Below the pieces are notes generated by a model. The model saw only the letters and a program-made list of their open reading frames with translations, ran no database searches and was not told where the DNA came from. A program made the translations under genes and the position numbers. From Flavobacteriaceae bacterium (GTDB lineage Bacteria > Bacteroidota > Bacteroidia > Flavobacteriales > Flavobacteriaceae): DNA of 44,115 nucleotides. The stretch's first letter is position 1. Each line of letters starts with the position of its first letter. Of the stretch, positions 1 through 8,990 are shown in pieces. Where the stretch lies: NCBI GenBank assembly GCA_022424955.1, contig JAKMGK010000060.1:1-44115 (forward strand). Direction: 5' to 3'.

Positions 1-1179
1 AAACAATACACTAAATCTTTACAGGACAGCGATTCAACTAACATTGTCTTATTTATTCTTGAAAGTTTTGGAAAAGAATACTGGGGCGCCTTTAACGAAG
101 AAACTAAAATACCAAATTATGTTTCCTACACTCCCTTTTTAGACTCTCTAGCACAGCACAGTTTACGTTTTACAAACTTTTTTGCCAATGGCCGTAAATC
201 CAATCATGCCATGCCCTCTATTTTAGCGGGGGTTTCGACCTTTAAAACAGCCTACACCACCTCGCCGTATGTATTGCAACCATTAGAATCTGCCCTTTCT
301 GTCTTAAATGAACAAAACTATGACACTTCTTTTTTTCACGGGGCTCCAAATGGCTCCATGGGCCTATTAGGCTTTTCTTCGGTTTTGGGCTTTGATCACT
401 ATTATGGAAAAGACGAATATGGGAATGACGATGAATTTGATGGTTATTGGGGTATTTGGGACGAACCCTTTTTAGCTTATGTGAAAACTGTTTTAGACAC
501 AAAAAAACCGCCGTTTTTTAGCACCATTTTCACGGTCACTTCTCATGAACCGTATAAGATCCCAGCAAAGTATAAAGGGAAGTTTCCCAAAGGGAATATC
601 CCCATGCATCAATGCGTGGGATATACCGACTATGCCATTCAACAATTTTTTATGCATGCCAAAGAAGAAGGCTGGTTTGAAAACACCATTTTTCTCTTTA
701 CAGCAGATCACAGTAATCAAAGTGATTATGATTATTATGAAAAGCCCATTAATCGATTTGCTAATTCTTTTATGATCTATTCGCCTAAAGGGACCTTTAA
801 AGGGGTTAATGAGCAATTGTCACAGCATATCGATATTTATCCCACCCTAGTGGACTTAGTCGACTATGACAAGCCATTTAGAAGTTGGGGGCAAAGCCTC
901 CTTTCAACTCCAGTACAAGCACCCTATGTTGTGGACTTTTTTGGAGAAAATTATTTTATCATGGACGATCAATACATTTTAATTTCAGACGGGGAGCGCA
1001 TATTAGGAATGTATCAAGAAGAAGACCGCGGGCTTAAAAACAATTTAAAAGATCAAAACCTCCCTGAGATGAACCCCTTAAATGAAAAGCTCATGATGTT
1101 TATACAAGACTATATGAATCGTATTACCTCAGGAGAGATGTCTTACAAAGAAGGGTCGGTAAATACGATTGCGAAGTAA
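1..1179 (+). CDS. LTA synthase-family sulfatase / phosphoglycerol transferase-like protein, 5' end outside window
   Basis: The frame is open from base 1, so the N-terminus lies outside the window; about 392 residues are visible. The segment beginning NIVLFILESFGKEYWG holds the first metal-binding acidic residue of the alkaline phosphatase/sulfatase fold. GRKSNHAMPSIL is where the catalytic Thr/Ser of LtaS-like enzymes sits, here probably Ser. TADHSNQ supplies the Asp-His metal ligands near the C-terminus. Family members carry about five N-terminal membrane helices and an extracytoplasmic catalytic domain; the helices would lie upstream. Gram-negative Bacteroidota have no lipoteichoic acid, so the substrate is unknown; a role in modifying envelope polymers is inference. 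It converges with the glycosyltransferase gene with a gap of five bases. Confidence 0.85.
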   Translation, partial: KQYTKSLQDSDSTNIVLFILESFGKEYWGAFNEETKIPNYVSYTPFLDSLAQHSLRFTNFFANGRKSNHAMPSILAGVSTFKTAYTTSPYVLQPLESALSVLNEQNYDTSFFHGAPNGSMGLLGFSSVLGFDHYYGKDEYGNDDEFDGYWGIWDEPFLAYVKTVLDTKKPPFFSTIFTVTSHEPYKIPAKYKGKFPKGNIPMHQCVGYTDYAIQQFFMHAKEEGWFENTIFLFTADHSNQSDYDYYEKPINRFANSFMIYSPKGTFKGVNEQLSQHIDIYPTLVDLVDYDKPFRSWGQSLLSTPVQAPYVVDFFGENYFIMDDQYILISDGERILGMYQEEDRGLKNNLKDQNLPEMNPLNEKLMMFIQDYMNRITSGEMSYKEGSVNTIAK

Positions 1180-1184
1180 TTGTT

Positions 1185-2168
1185 TTATAAGCTGCCTTTG
1201 TAGGCAGTAAAAGTTTGTTCTGCGATGTTTTTTATGTCCCATTTACCTATAGATTTTCTCAACGCTTCTGCTGGGAAAAATTGGCTGTTTTCTACTATAT
1301 TTTCTACAATTTGAGCAAGGGATTCTTTATCTCCTGTATCAAAAAGATAGCCGTTTTTACCAGATTGTATAAGGCTAGAATGAACCCCTACATTTTTTGT
1401 AGCAATAACAGTGCATCCACTGGCGATGGCCTCTAAGGGGACTAAAGAAAAGCCTTCTGAAAAAGAGGGAACCACCACAAGCGCGCAACGCCGATAAAAC
1501 GCATTGATTTGCTCTGTTTGTGTTAAAAAGGAAAGTTGCTGTGTTACCCCTTTTGATCGAGCGAGCTCTTTTATCTTTTGGGCATATTGTTTTTGATCTA
1601 CCTTCCCAATAAAAGATAAATGCCAGTCAGGATGAGTTTTTAAAAAAGACGCAAGGCCAGCTAAGGCGACTTTTTGTCCTTTGGTTTTTCTTATGCGACC
1701 AACTACTCCGATTAATTTTTTTTCACCTATAGCTGAAGCCGAAGGGCTAAAAGTTGTTAAATCAACCCCATGGGGGATCACGCTATTTTTTGGCGAAGCA
1801 TCAAAAGGAGCTTCTTCTGTTAGAAATATTTTTCGATCTGCTTGACGCATCAAAAAGCGGGTTAAACCAGAGGGGGGTGTCGCAGCATGCCTTGTGGTAA
1901 AAAGGCTAAAGTGTCCGCCCAATAAACGCAAGAGCAGAGCAAGCATCATTTCTTTATTTCGATGGACATGAACCACCGTTTGTGATTTAGAAAAAAGTTG
2001 TTTTAACAACTGCCTTGGTCCTATTTTGTTAGCATCTATCCCATAACCAAAAACAGCCGAAGAAGTTTTAGCTTCAAGAAAAGGCAATAATTGTTCAATA
2101 CTTTTAGTCACCCCTGTTTTACGGCGGTGGAAATGAAAATGAATAATGTTAAAGTCTGTCTTAGACAT
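1185..2168 (-). CDS. Glycosyltransferase family 4 protein
   Basis: This is a GT-B fold glycosyltransferase of about 327 residues. The C-terminal half carries the family signature: GVVGRIRKTKGQ opens the donor-binding domain, and the EGFSLVPLEAIASG segment is the EX7E motif that contacts the nucleotide-sugar. The N-terminal acceptor domain begins IIHFHFHRRKTGV, which resembles LPS or capsule glycosyltransferases. The ATG at 2168 gives the most family-like start; an ATG at 2180 would add four residues. It lies just downstream of the reductase gene on the same strand, so the two may be co-transcribed. The sugar and acceptor cannot be read from the sequence; lipopolysaccharide or exopolysaccharide assembly is the likely role. 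Confidence 0.85.
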   Translation of the reverse strand: MSKTDFNIIHFHFHRRKTGVTKSIEQLLPFLEAKTSSAVFGYGIDANKIGPRQLLKQLFSKSQTVVHVHRNKEMMLALLLRLLGGHFSLFTTRHAATPPSGLTRFLMRQADRKIFLTEEAPFDASPKNSVIPHGVDLTTFSPSASAIGEKKLIGVVGRIRKTKGQKVALAGLASFLKTHPDWHLSFIGKVDQKQYAQKIKELARSKGVTQQLSFLTQTEQINAFYRRCALVVVPSFSEGFSLVPLEAIASGCTVIATKNVGVHSSLIQSGKNGYLFDTGDKESLAQIVENIVENSQFFPAEALRKSIGKWDIKNIAEQTFTAYKGSL

Positions 2169-2186
2169 TTTATGGATCAAACAGGG

Positions 2187-3230
2187 TTATACGTCGTCAT
2201 AATCAATGGCAATAGAAGCAGAAGTAGGGAAGGCTTGGCAGGTAAGTACTAGGCCTTCTTTAATTTCTTCATCGGTTAAGATTTGATTGTTTTCCATGGC
2301 TGCGCTTCCTTCGGTCACTTTAGCAATACAGCTACAACAAACGCCTCCTTGACAAGAATAAGGCACATCGATTTTTTGCTGTAAGGCTGCATCTAAAATT
2401 GTTTTATCGGCCGAAGATTCAAGGGCATAGTTTTCTTCATCTGCCTTGATAGAGAGGGTAATTTTTCCCTTTGCTTTTTCGCCTGCTGGAGCGGCACTTT
2501 CACTTGCGGTAAACAACTCAAAATGGATAGAGCTTTGGTCTACACCTTCGTTAATCAATGTTTCTTGAGCGGCTTTAATCATAGCTTCTGGTCCACAGAG
2601 ATAAGTGTGATCTGGCGTTGTGTCACATTGCTTTAAGCCGTATTTTACAATGCTCTGGTCTATGCGACCAAAGAGGGCGTTAGATTCGTTACTTTGCGAG
2701 TAAATCCAGCTTATTTTTAAGCGGCCCTTGTATTGCTCCTGTAGCGCGACCAATTGGCCTTGATACATTGTTTCTTGAGGAGATTTATTCCCATAGATAA
2801 GTTGTACTGTGGTCGAAGCGCTTTTTTCTAAACTTGTTTTAAGAATAGATAAAATTGGCGTGATTCCACTTCCAGCCGCAATTAAGAGGAGTTGTTGGGT
2901 CGCGTGGTTGGGGACATAAACAAAGCGCCCTTCAGGGGGGGCAACTTTTAGGGTATCCCCTTCGGCTAAAATAGTATTGGCATAACTTGAAAAGAGGCCT
3001 TGATCAATTTTCTTAATCCCCACTGTTAAACGGTTTTCGTGTGGGGCAGATGAGAGAGAATAAGAGCGCCTCTCGGCTGCTCCGTTAATCGTTGCTTCTA
3101 AACTTAAATATTGTCCAGCTTTAAAGGCAAAGTCTGCTGCTAATGCAGAAGGAACTTTAAAGGATATTGCTACAGATGAGGGGGTAAGACGTTTGATTTC
3201 TTCAACAGCGAGAGAATGTAATGCGCTCAT
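2187..3230 (-). CDS. PaaE-type FAD/NAD(P)H and 2Fe-2S ferredoxin reductase
   Basis: This three-part electron-transfer protein has 347 residues. An FAD-binding barrel carries RRSYSLSS (about residues 54-61). A nucleotide-binding domain carries AAGSGITPILSILK. A C-terminal plant-type ferredoxin domain has cysteines at C293, C298, C301 and C331 in the CX4CX2C...C spacing that ligates a 2Fe-2S cluster. The domain order and length match PaaE, the reductase of phenylacetyl-CoA epoxidase, but no paaABCD genes are visible here. It could therefore serve another oxygenase or desaturase. The gene diverges from the DUF5687 gene with 84 bases between. Confidence 0.85.
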   Translation of the reverse strand: MSALHSLAVEEIKRLTPSSVAISFKVPSALAADFAFKAGQYLSLEATINGAAERRSYSLSSAPHENRLTVGIKKIDQGLFSSYANTILAEGDTLKVAPPEGRFVYVPNHATQQLLLIAAGSGITPILSILKTSLEKSASTTVQLIYGNKSPQETMYQGQLVALQEQYKGRLKISWIYSQSNESNALFGRIDQSIVKYGLKQCDTTPDHTYLCGPEAMIKAAQETLINEGVDQSSIHFELFTASESAAPAGEKAKGKITLSIKADEENYALESSADKTILDAALQQKIDVPYSCQGGVCCSCIAKVTEGSAAMENNQILTDEEIKEGLVLTCQAFPTSASIAIDYDDV

Positions 3231-3314
3231 TTTTTTGATAAAAATAAGGATTTAATTCACGTTAAGTGTAACGATTTGTATCTTAGATTCGTCTAATTAC
3301 CATAGATCAATCCT

Positions 3315-4775
3315 ATGAATTTATTTTCTCTCCAGTGGAAAGAGACTTTTCGAGCCCCACAATGGGAAGCAAAACTTTCTATTAAAATCATCATGGCCCT
3401 TGTCATGATTTATTTTCTGGGGGCTTTTGTTTTTGGGGCCAGCATGGCCTATCCAATACTATACGAAAAAGTGCTTGATCGTGAGCCTGTTGAGGTTTAT
3501 AATGGAGTTTTATTGTATATCTTCTTTTTTGAGTTGGTGTTGCGCTTTTTTCTTCAGCAACTTCCGGTCACCAATATTCAAGCTCTTATTTTATTGCCGT
3601 TTAAGAAGCGAAAGATTATTAATCACGTTTTATTGCGCTCTATTTTTTCTGGCTTTAACACCAATCCTTTAATTATTTATCTTCCTTTTGCGATTTCGAT
3701 GTATCGCGCCGATTATTTAGGGAGTCAGGTGGTGGCTTGGTGGTTTGCTCTTGTTTTGGTCACACTTTGTTTGAACTTTTTGATCTATATCGTGAACAAA
3801 AATAATGTTTACTTTGTTTTATTACTGGCCGTCATCGTTGGAACCATAGCATTAGATGTTTATACTCAGATTGATTTAGGGCACATTACTGGTGCACTAT
3901 TTGACGCGGTAGTAGCGCAACCACAAAAGGCGGGATTATTTATTTTCCCACTCCTTTTAAGCTATGCACTTGTCTTTTATTTTTTAAAACGCGGTTTTTA
4001 TATGGACGCGGGCTTATCTAAAAAGAAAGCAGCCGTTAGAACGGGAGACTATTCTTTCCTCAACTTCTTAGGAGAAGACGCCATGTTTTTAAAGAACGAT
4101 CTACGAATGATTATACGCAATGTTCGACCTAGACAAATCGTTTTGATGTCATTTCTCTTTTTGTTTTACGGCTTGATTTTCTTTACGCAAGACATTTACC
4201 GCAATCAAGATTTTGTGATGGTTTTTGCCGGCTTATTTGTTACTGGAGGATTTAGTTTAACTTTTGGGAATTATGTTCCGGCATGGGATAGTAGTTATTA
4301 TAAATTATTGATGACACAGAATATTTCATATAAAAAGTATTTGCTTTCTAAATGGAATTTAATGGTTTTTGTCACAGCGATATCAACGGTACTATCGCTT
4401 CCTTATCTCTATTTTGGCTGGGAGGTAATGGGAATTATTTTGGCGGGCTCTTTTTTTAATATGGGTTTAAATACCTGGACGACCTTATTTGGAGGTTTAT
4501 TGAATAAAACTCCCATGAAGCTAAATGTAAAAGCAAAAGCCTTTGAAAACACCCAATCTTTCTCGTTAAATCAGTTTTTATTGATTATCCCTAAAATGGT
4601 CTTGCCCGTTTTTCTGTATTGGTTTCCTGCAAAATTTTTAGGTCCAACAGCAGGCTATTTCTCCTTAGCGGGAGCAGGAATACTGGGCATTATTTTTAAA
4701 CATCAAATTGCAAATAGAATCACAGCGCTATACCTCAAACAAAAACACGAAACCATAGAAGCATTTAACAAATAG
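3315..4775 (+). CDS. DUF5687 family membrane protein, probable ABC exporter permease
   Basis: This is an integral membrane protein of 486 residues with roughly ten to twelve hydrophobic segments spread along its length. The start MNLFSLQWKETFRAPQWE and the overall layout are typical of the DUF5687 family, which is found in Bacteroidota. The next gene, four bases downstream, encodes an ABC ATPase, so the pair probably forms one ABC-type exporter. The DUF5687 protein would be the membrane component and resembles ABC-2 type permeases. The substrate is unknown. The start ATG follows an AT-rich leader and there is no reasonable alternative start upstream. Confidence 0.85.
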   Translation: MNLFSLQWKETFRAPQWEAKLSIKIIMALVMIYFLGAFVFGASMAYPILYEKVLDREPVEVYNGVLLYIFFFELVLRFFLQQLPVTNIQALILLPFKKRKIINHVLLRSIFSGFNTNPLIIYLPFAISMYRADYLGSQVVAWWFALVLVTLCLNFLIYIVNKNNVYFVLLLAVIVGTIALDVYTQIDLGHITGALFDAVVAQPQKAGLFIFPLLLSYALVFYFLKRGFYMDAGLSKKKAAVRTGDYSFLNFLGEDAMFLKNDLRMIIRNVRPRQIVLMSFLFLFYGLIFFTQDIYRNQDFVMVFAGLFVTGGFSLTFGNYVPAWDSSYYKLLMTQNISYKKYLLSKWNLMVFVTAISTVLSLPYLYFGWEVMGIILAGSFFNMGLNTWTTLFGGLLNKTPMKLNVKAKAFENTQSFSLNQFLLIIPKMVLPVFLYWFPAKFLGPTAGYFSLAGAGILGIIFKHQIANRITALYLKQKHETIEAFNK

Positions 4776-4779
4776 AAAG

Positions 4780-5475
4780 ATGATACAACTCAATAACCTT
4801 TCAAAGAAATACGAAGAAACAATCGTCTTAAACGTAGAGGACTTATCTGTTAATACTGGAGAACATTTTGGATTAGTCGGAAATAACGGCGCGGGAAAAA
4901 CAACCCTTTTTAGTTTGTTGTTAGACCTTATTCAAGCAACAAGCGGCACTGTGTTGATAAACGAAATTGAAGTCGCTAAAAGTGAAGCATGGAAGAAAGA
5001 AGTAGCCGCTTTTGTCGATGACAAGTTTTTAATCGACTATTTGACTCCAGAAGAATACTTTGCTTTTATAGCCCAATTGCGCCATGTTGATAAGCCGAAA
5101 TTAAAGGACTTTCTTCAACAGTTTGAGGACTTTTTTAATGGAGAAATTTTAGACCAAAAAAAGTATCTCAGGGATTTCTCAAAAGGAAACCAAAAAAAGG
5201 TTGGCCTTGCCGCTTCTTTTATTGGCGACCCCTCTATTGTTGTCCTTGATGAACCCTTTGCTAATCTTGATCCTAGCTCACAAATAAGGCTTAAATCTTT
5301 TTTAGCAAGCGACTTAAACAAAGATAAAACGCTATTGATCTCATCTCATGATTTAAATCACGTGACAGATGTTTGCGAACGCATCGTACTCCTTGAAAAA
5401 GGGAAGGTGATCAAAGACACCCCAAAAAGTCCAGCAACATTAAAAGAGTTAGAAGCGTATTTTTCGGGTCAGTAG
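4780..5475 (+). CDS. ABC transporter ATP-binding protein
   Basis: This is an ABC ATPase of 231 residues. Walker A is GNNGAGKTT (about residues 34-42), Walker B is IVVLDEPFANLD, and the switch histidine is in LLISSHDL. The signature loop reads FSKGNQKKV rather than the canonical LSGGQ, a variant also seen in ABC-2 type exporters. It is encoded four bases after the DUF5687 membrane protein, so it most likely powers that exporter. The short gap implies translational coupling. The substrate is not evident. Confidence 0.9.
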   Translation: MIQLNNLSKKYEETIVLNVEDLSVNTGEHFGLVGNNGAGKTTLFSLLLDLIQATSGTVLINEIEVAKSEAWKKEVAAFVDDKFLIDYLTPEEYFAFIAQLRHVDKPKLKDFLQQFEDFFNGEILDQKKYLRDFSKGNQKKVGLAASFIGDPSIVVLDEPFANLDPSSQIRLKSFLASDLNKDKTLLISSHDLNHVTDVCERIVLLEKGKVIKDTPKSPATLKELEAYFSGQ

Positions 5476-5520
5476 CATACTAAAACAGCGGTTTTTTAGT
5501 TATAATACAAAAGCTTTTTT

Positions 5521-7983
5521 TTGAAACTTCAAAACGCCTCTTTTCTACTCACTTTTTTGGGCTTAATTGTCATAAGCTGTTCTACCCAAAAGAACAATCT
5601 CTTCAACAGGGAATATCACGCGCTCAACACAAAATTTAATGTGCTTTTTAATGGAAAAGAAGCCTTAGCTATAGGTGAGGCGATCCTTTACCAAAACAAC
5701 CAGGATAATTTTCTGGAAGTATTACCGGTTGAACCTATTTTATTGAGAGGAGAAGATCAAGAAAATCGCGCCAGTATCCCCAGTTTTTCTGTTGCTGAAG
5801 AAAAAGCGGTTAAAGCCATCCAGAAGCATTCCATGAAAATCGCTGGTCAACAGCGAAATCGGCAGATTCAAGACGCCTATTTGTTGCTGGGAAAAGCGCG
5901 TTATTTTGACCGTCGTTTTCTACCAGCATTAGAAGCATTTAACTTTCTGCTTGAGGGTTATTACGGAAACGAAAAGGTTTATTATGAGGGGAAACTATGG
6001 CGAGAAAAAACAAATCTTCGCCTAGGAAATTATGCCTTAGTAGTAGATAACTTAAAACCCCTTGCACAGCGCATTCCTTTTGGGGCAAAACTTTATCCAG
6101 AAGTCAATGCAACTGTTGCACAAGCCTTTCTTAATTTAAAGAACGAAGACTCTGCCAGAGTTTATATTTCTAAGGCGGCCTTAGCCGAAAAAGATAGAAC
6201 GGCCAAGGCGCGCTACAGGTATATCGAAGCCCAATTGCTTGAAAAGGCTCATTTGCTAGACAGTGCCAGACAGGCTTTTCAATCAATCGTTAATTGGAAA
6301 CGCAAATCACCCCGTATTTTTTGGATGCAGGCGAAATTACAAGCCATTCGTTTAAAGGCTGCTTTAGACAGTGTGAGTCCTCGACCTATCCTTGAACGAC
6401 TGGCAAAACAATTTGAAAATCAACCTTACTTACACCTCATACATCAACAAGAAGCCCGCTATTTACTTTCACAAAAAGAGGATAGTTTAGCCATTGAACT
6501 TTACAATAAGTCTCTTCAAAGCCCTGGAGTCGACCCAGCAACCCGCATGGCGAACTATAGAGAATTAGCCGATCATTATTTTGAAAACGGCGTATATCTT
6601 AATACTGGCGCCTATTTAGATAGTCTTTTAAGGGTCATTCCAGAAGAAGGGAGATTAAAGAAAACGATTCAAAGAGAACGCGATGGCTTAGACGAGGTGA
6701 TTGCATTAGAAACCATTATCCGCTCAACAGACAGTATCTTGACCTTAACGGCCTTGTCAAAAGAAGAACAATTCGAATATTATCAACAACATATTGATCG
6801 CAAAAGAGCAAAAGAACTTGCGGCAATTGAAGAAGAAAAAAAGGGACTTTTTAGCTTTAATACAAATGCATCAAACAACTTTTATTTCTACAACAATCGT
6901 CTTCTAGTCTCAGGGAGACAGGCGTTTTTATCTAGCTGGGGAAATCGTCCTAATGCTGACAACTGGAACAGATTATCTACCGTTAATCAGCTGACCCAGA
7001 ATGAAACCGCCGAAGAAAAGCAAGAGGATAAGGCAGGGTTTTTTATTGACACCCCTTCCTTTTTTGTAGATCAACTTCCTACAGACAGTCTTGCCATTGC
7101 GGCTCTGGAAAATGACAGAAAACAGGCCTATCTAGATGTGGGAATTTTATACAAAGAAAAGTTTGACAACCCTAGGCTTGCCTTTAATAGGCTTAAAAAG
7201 GTATTTACATTAGACCCAACAGAGAATCAAGAGGTTAGCGCATTATACCATTGTTTTAAATTACTTGAGCAATCAGATACCGTAGCAGCAAATGGATACA
7301 AGACAAGGCTGTTAGAGCAATATCCAGACTCTCCTTTTGCACAAATTGTACGAGATCCAGAGAATTTTTCTCTGGCAGAAAATCAAACTCCAGCATCGGT
7401 TTATGAACGTTTATACAAAGCCTTTGAACGACAAGAATTTCAAAAAGTATTAGAAGAGGGCGAAAGCTTAAAAATCGTTGTGAGCGGAACAAAGCTATCT
7501 CCAAAAGTGGCCTATTTACAAGCACTTGCAACTGGAAGACTTCAAGGCGAAATTGCCTTTATCGATGCTTTGCAAAAGGTGATAAAACTTCACCCCAATT
7601 CAAGTGAGGCACAGTTAGCAAAACTGGCCATCAAACAATTAGATCAAGAAGAGCAATTAAAGCACAAACGCTTAACATTGAAAAGTTATAAATGGGTCTT
7701 TTCTTTTGAAGAAGATGCATTGCTTTTAGACCGTTTAGCGAAACAAATGCAAGACGCCATAAAAGCAGATCAAAAAGCCTGGAAATTTACCCGAGATGTC
7801 TATAACAAGACCACAAATTTTATCGTGGTTCACACCAAAGAAGAACAACCCAATCAGGCCTATTTTTTAGAAAAGTGGCGACAACTAGCTGATTTTGATA
7901 AAAAAACAAATAATTTTGTACTTTTATCTGCTCAATATGAACAAGTTCAGCGTTTAAAAACCTGGGAAACAATAGCAAAATAA
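5521..7983 (+). CDS. sprE: Gliding motility / type IX secretion lipoprotein SprE (PorW)
   Basis: This is a lipoprotein of 820 residues. The N-terminus has a hydrophobic signal ending VISCSTQ, where the cysteine would be lipidated. The following segment, NLFNREYHALNTKFNVLFNG, is characteristic of SprE/PorW, and the rest is rich in helical TPR-like repeats. In Flavobacterium johnsoniae SprE is required for gliding and for secretion through the type IX system, and PorW is the Porphyromonas counterpart. The start is a TTG at 5521, chosen because it begins the signal peptide and no in-frame ATG precedes it. It heads a co-directional run into bactofilin and the ATP synthase genes, with only eight bases before the next gene. 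Confidence 0.88.
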   Translation: MKLQNASFLLTFLGLIVISCSTQKNNLFNREYHALNTKFNVLFNGKEALAIGEAILYQNNQDNFLEVLPVEPILLRGEDQENRASIPSFSVAEEKAVKAIQKHSMKIAGQQRNRQIQDAYLLLGKARYFDRRFLPALEAFNFLLEGYYGNEKVYYEGKLWREKTNLRLGNYALVVDNLKPLAQRIPFGAKLYPEVNATVAQAFLNLKNEDSARVYISKAALAEKDRTAKARYRYIEAQLLEKAHLLDSARQAFQSIVNWKRKSPRIFWMQAKLQAIRLKAALDSVSPRPILERLAKQFENQPYLHLIHQQEARYLLSQKEDSLAIELYNKSLQSPGVDPATRMANYRELADHYFENGVYLNTGAYLDSLLRVIPEEGRLKKTIQRERDGLDEVIALETIIRSTDSILTLTALSKEEQFEYYQQHIDRKRAKELAAIEEEKKGLFSFNTNASNNFYFYNNRLLVSGRQAFLSSWGNRPNADNWNRLSTVNQLTQNETAEEKQEDKAGFFIDTPSFFVDQLPTDSLAIAALENDRKQAYLDVGILYKEKFDNPRLAFNRLKKVFTLDPTENQEVSALYHCFKLLEQSDTVAANGYKTRLLEQYPDSPFAQIVRDPENFSLAENQTPASVYERLYKAFERQEFQKVLEEGESLKIVVSGTKLSPKVAYLQALATGRLQGEIAFIDALQKVIKLHPNSSEAQLAKLAIKQLDQEEQLKHKRLTLKSYKWVFSFEEDALLLDRLAKQMQDAIKADQKAWKFTRDVYNKTTNFIVVHTKEEQPNQAYFLEKWRQLADFDKKTNNFVLLSAQYEQVQRLKTWETIAK

Positions 7984-7991
7984 CCACAATA

Positions 7992-8372
7992 ATGAAAAAT
8001 AACGAACTCAACGGACACCCTAATAGAATAGAAAGAAGCACTAAAATTACTGGAGAAATTGTCTCTGAAGCAGATTTTAGAATTGATGGAACCTTAGAGG
8101 GAACGATCACTACTAGTGGAAAAGTTGTCATTGGAAAAGAAGGCGTTATAAACGGGAACGTTAACTGTTCCTTTGCAGATGTTGAAGGCAAGTTTAGCGG
8201 AAAGATAGAAGTTAAAGAAAGTCTTTCGTTAAAATCTACTAGTTCTGTTGAAGGGGAAGTGATTATTGGGAAATTGATTGTAGAATCTGGCGCAAGTTTT
8301 AACGCAAAATGTTCAATGAGATCTGCTAAAGAAGTAAAATCAATTTCAGGAAAACATGAAAAAACAGCCTAA
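7992..8372 (+). CDS. Bactofilin (polymer-forming cytoskeletal protein)
   Basis: This is a small bactofilin of 126 residues. The central region repeats short beta-strand units, for example FRIDGTLEGTI, VVIGKEGVINGNV and EVIIGKLIVESGA, which build the right-handed beta-helix that polymerises without nucleotide. Short polar tails flank the core, as is usual. Bactofilins act as cytoplasmic or membrane-associated scaffolds in cell shape and in placing surface machinery. Lying directly after sprE suggests, without proving, a link to the gliding or secretion apparatus. Its 3' end overlaps the next gene by 17 bases in another frame, so the two are probably translationally coupled. Confidence 0.9.
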   Translation: MKNNELNGHPNRIERSTKITGEIVSEADFRIDGTLEGTITTSGKVVIGKEGVINGNVNCSFADVEGKFSGKIEVKESLSLKSTSSVEGEVIIGKLIVESGASFNAKCSMRSAKEVKSISGKHEKTA

Positions 8373-8556
8373 CTCCTGGCTTGTTTTTTTTTCCCTTGCG
8401 ATTCAGATTGGTCTAACGATGTTTCTGGCGGTTAAAGCTGGAGAATACCTCGACACAAAATATACTACGTCTAAGCCTTGGTTTACCCTTGGCCTCTGCC
8501 TTTTTGTACTTCTAGCGGTACTGCGCCTTATTATCCATCAAACAAAAAATCTTTAA
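8356..8556 (+). CDS. AtpZ/AtpI-family small membrane protein
   Basis: This is a 66-residue protein with two hydrophobic helices separated by a short polar loop (GEYLDTKYTTSKPW). It matches the AtpZ/AtpI-like family (putative F0F1-ATPase subunit), whose members lie at the head of atp operons and are thought to help c-ring assembly or Mg2+ transport. The start overlaps the end of the bactofilin gene and the stop lies two bases before the next ATG. Position, size and topology support the call; the exact role is not settled for Bacteroidota. Confidence 0.8.
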   Translation: MKKQPNSWLVFFSLAIQIGLTMFLAVKAGEYLDTKYTTSKPWFTLGLCLFVLLAVLRLIIHQTKNL

Positions 8557-8558
8557 CA

Positions 8559-8930
8559 ATGCGACTGCAATTAGGTTCATTTACATTGTTCTACCTTATC
8601 GTTGCCTTAGTTCATTTTTTTATACTTTATTTTTTAGAAATAAGCCTCTCACAAGCCCTTTTTTTTGAAGTATATATAAGCGTCTTTTTAATTACACTTT
8701 TACTCTTATTCGGTTTACTTCGTGCGTTTAGACGAATGAGCAACTATGTAGCATGGCTCTATTCTGTGGGGAGTGTAGTAAAGTTTGGACTATTCATGTT
8801 GTTGTTGTGGCCAGTATTTAAAGCAGACGGCCAGTTTAGTGCTTTAGAAAAAACAACCTTCTTAATCCCCTACTGCTGTAGCCTTATTTTAGAAACCAGA
8901 ATTTTAATTGTAAGATTGAATAAAATATAA
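8559..8930 (+). CDS. Small integral membrane protein of the atp cluster (AtpI/AtpR-like position)
   Basis: This protein has 123 residues and about four hydrophobic segments, beginning MRLQLGSFTLFYLIVALVHF. The ATG at 8559 is chosen over an upstream in-frame start at 8478 because the extension would overlap the preceding gene and reads as its out-of-frame shadow. Its place between an AtpZ-like gene and atpB, together with its size and topology, suggests an AtpI/AtpR-like assembly factor for the F0 sector. The sequence alone is too generic to be certain. It is followed by 60 bases holding the candidate atpB promoter. Confidence 0.7.
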   Translation: MRLQLGSFTLFYLIVALVHFFILYFLEISLSQALFFEVYISVFLITLLLLFGLLRAFRRMSNYVAWLYSVGSVVKFGLFMLLLWPVFKADGQFSALEKTTFLIPYCCSLILETRILIVRLNKI

Positions 8931-8963
8931 GCAAGAACTATTTCCCCTTTTCTTTTAAAGCAC

Positions 8964-8971
8964 TACATTTG
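8964..8971 (+). promoter_or_regulatory. Candidate promoter -7 box before atpB
   Basis: TACATTTG fits the Bacteroidota -7 consensus TAnnTTTG and lies 19 bases before the atpB ATG. No clear -33 TTG is visible at the usual distance. It would allow the ATP synthase genes to be transcribed independently of sprE and bactofilin. Confidence 0.55.
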
Positions 8972-8990
8972 CATTCGAATTTTAGTTCGA

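Noticed and set aside
493-816. Minus-strand gene inside the LTA synthase-like sulfatase
   Set aside because: The plus strand carries clear sulfatase-fold motifs through this interval and the antisense frame shows no domain.
5479-5500. Terminator between the ABC ATPase and sprE
   Set aside because: ACTAAAA/TTTTAGT can pair, but the stem is almost all A-T and no T-run follows the stem on the plus strand.
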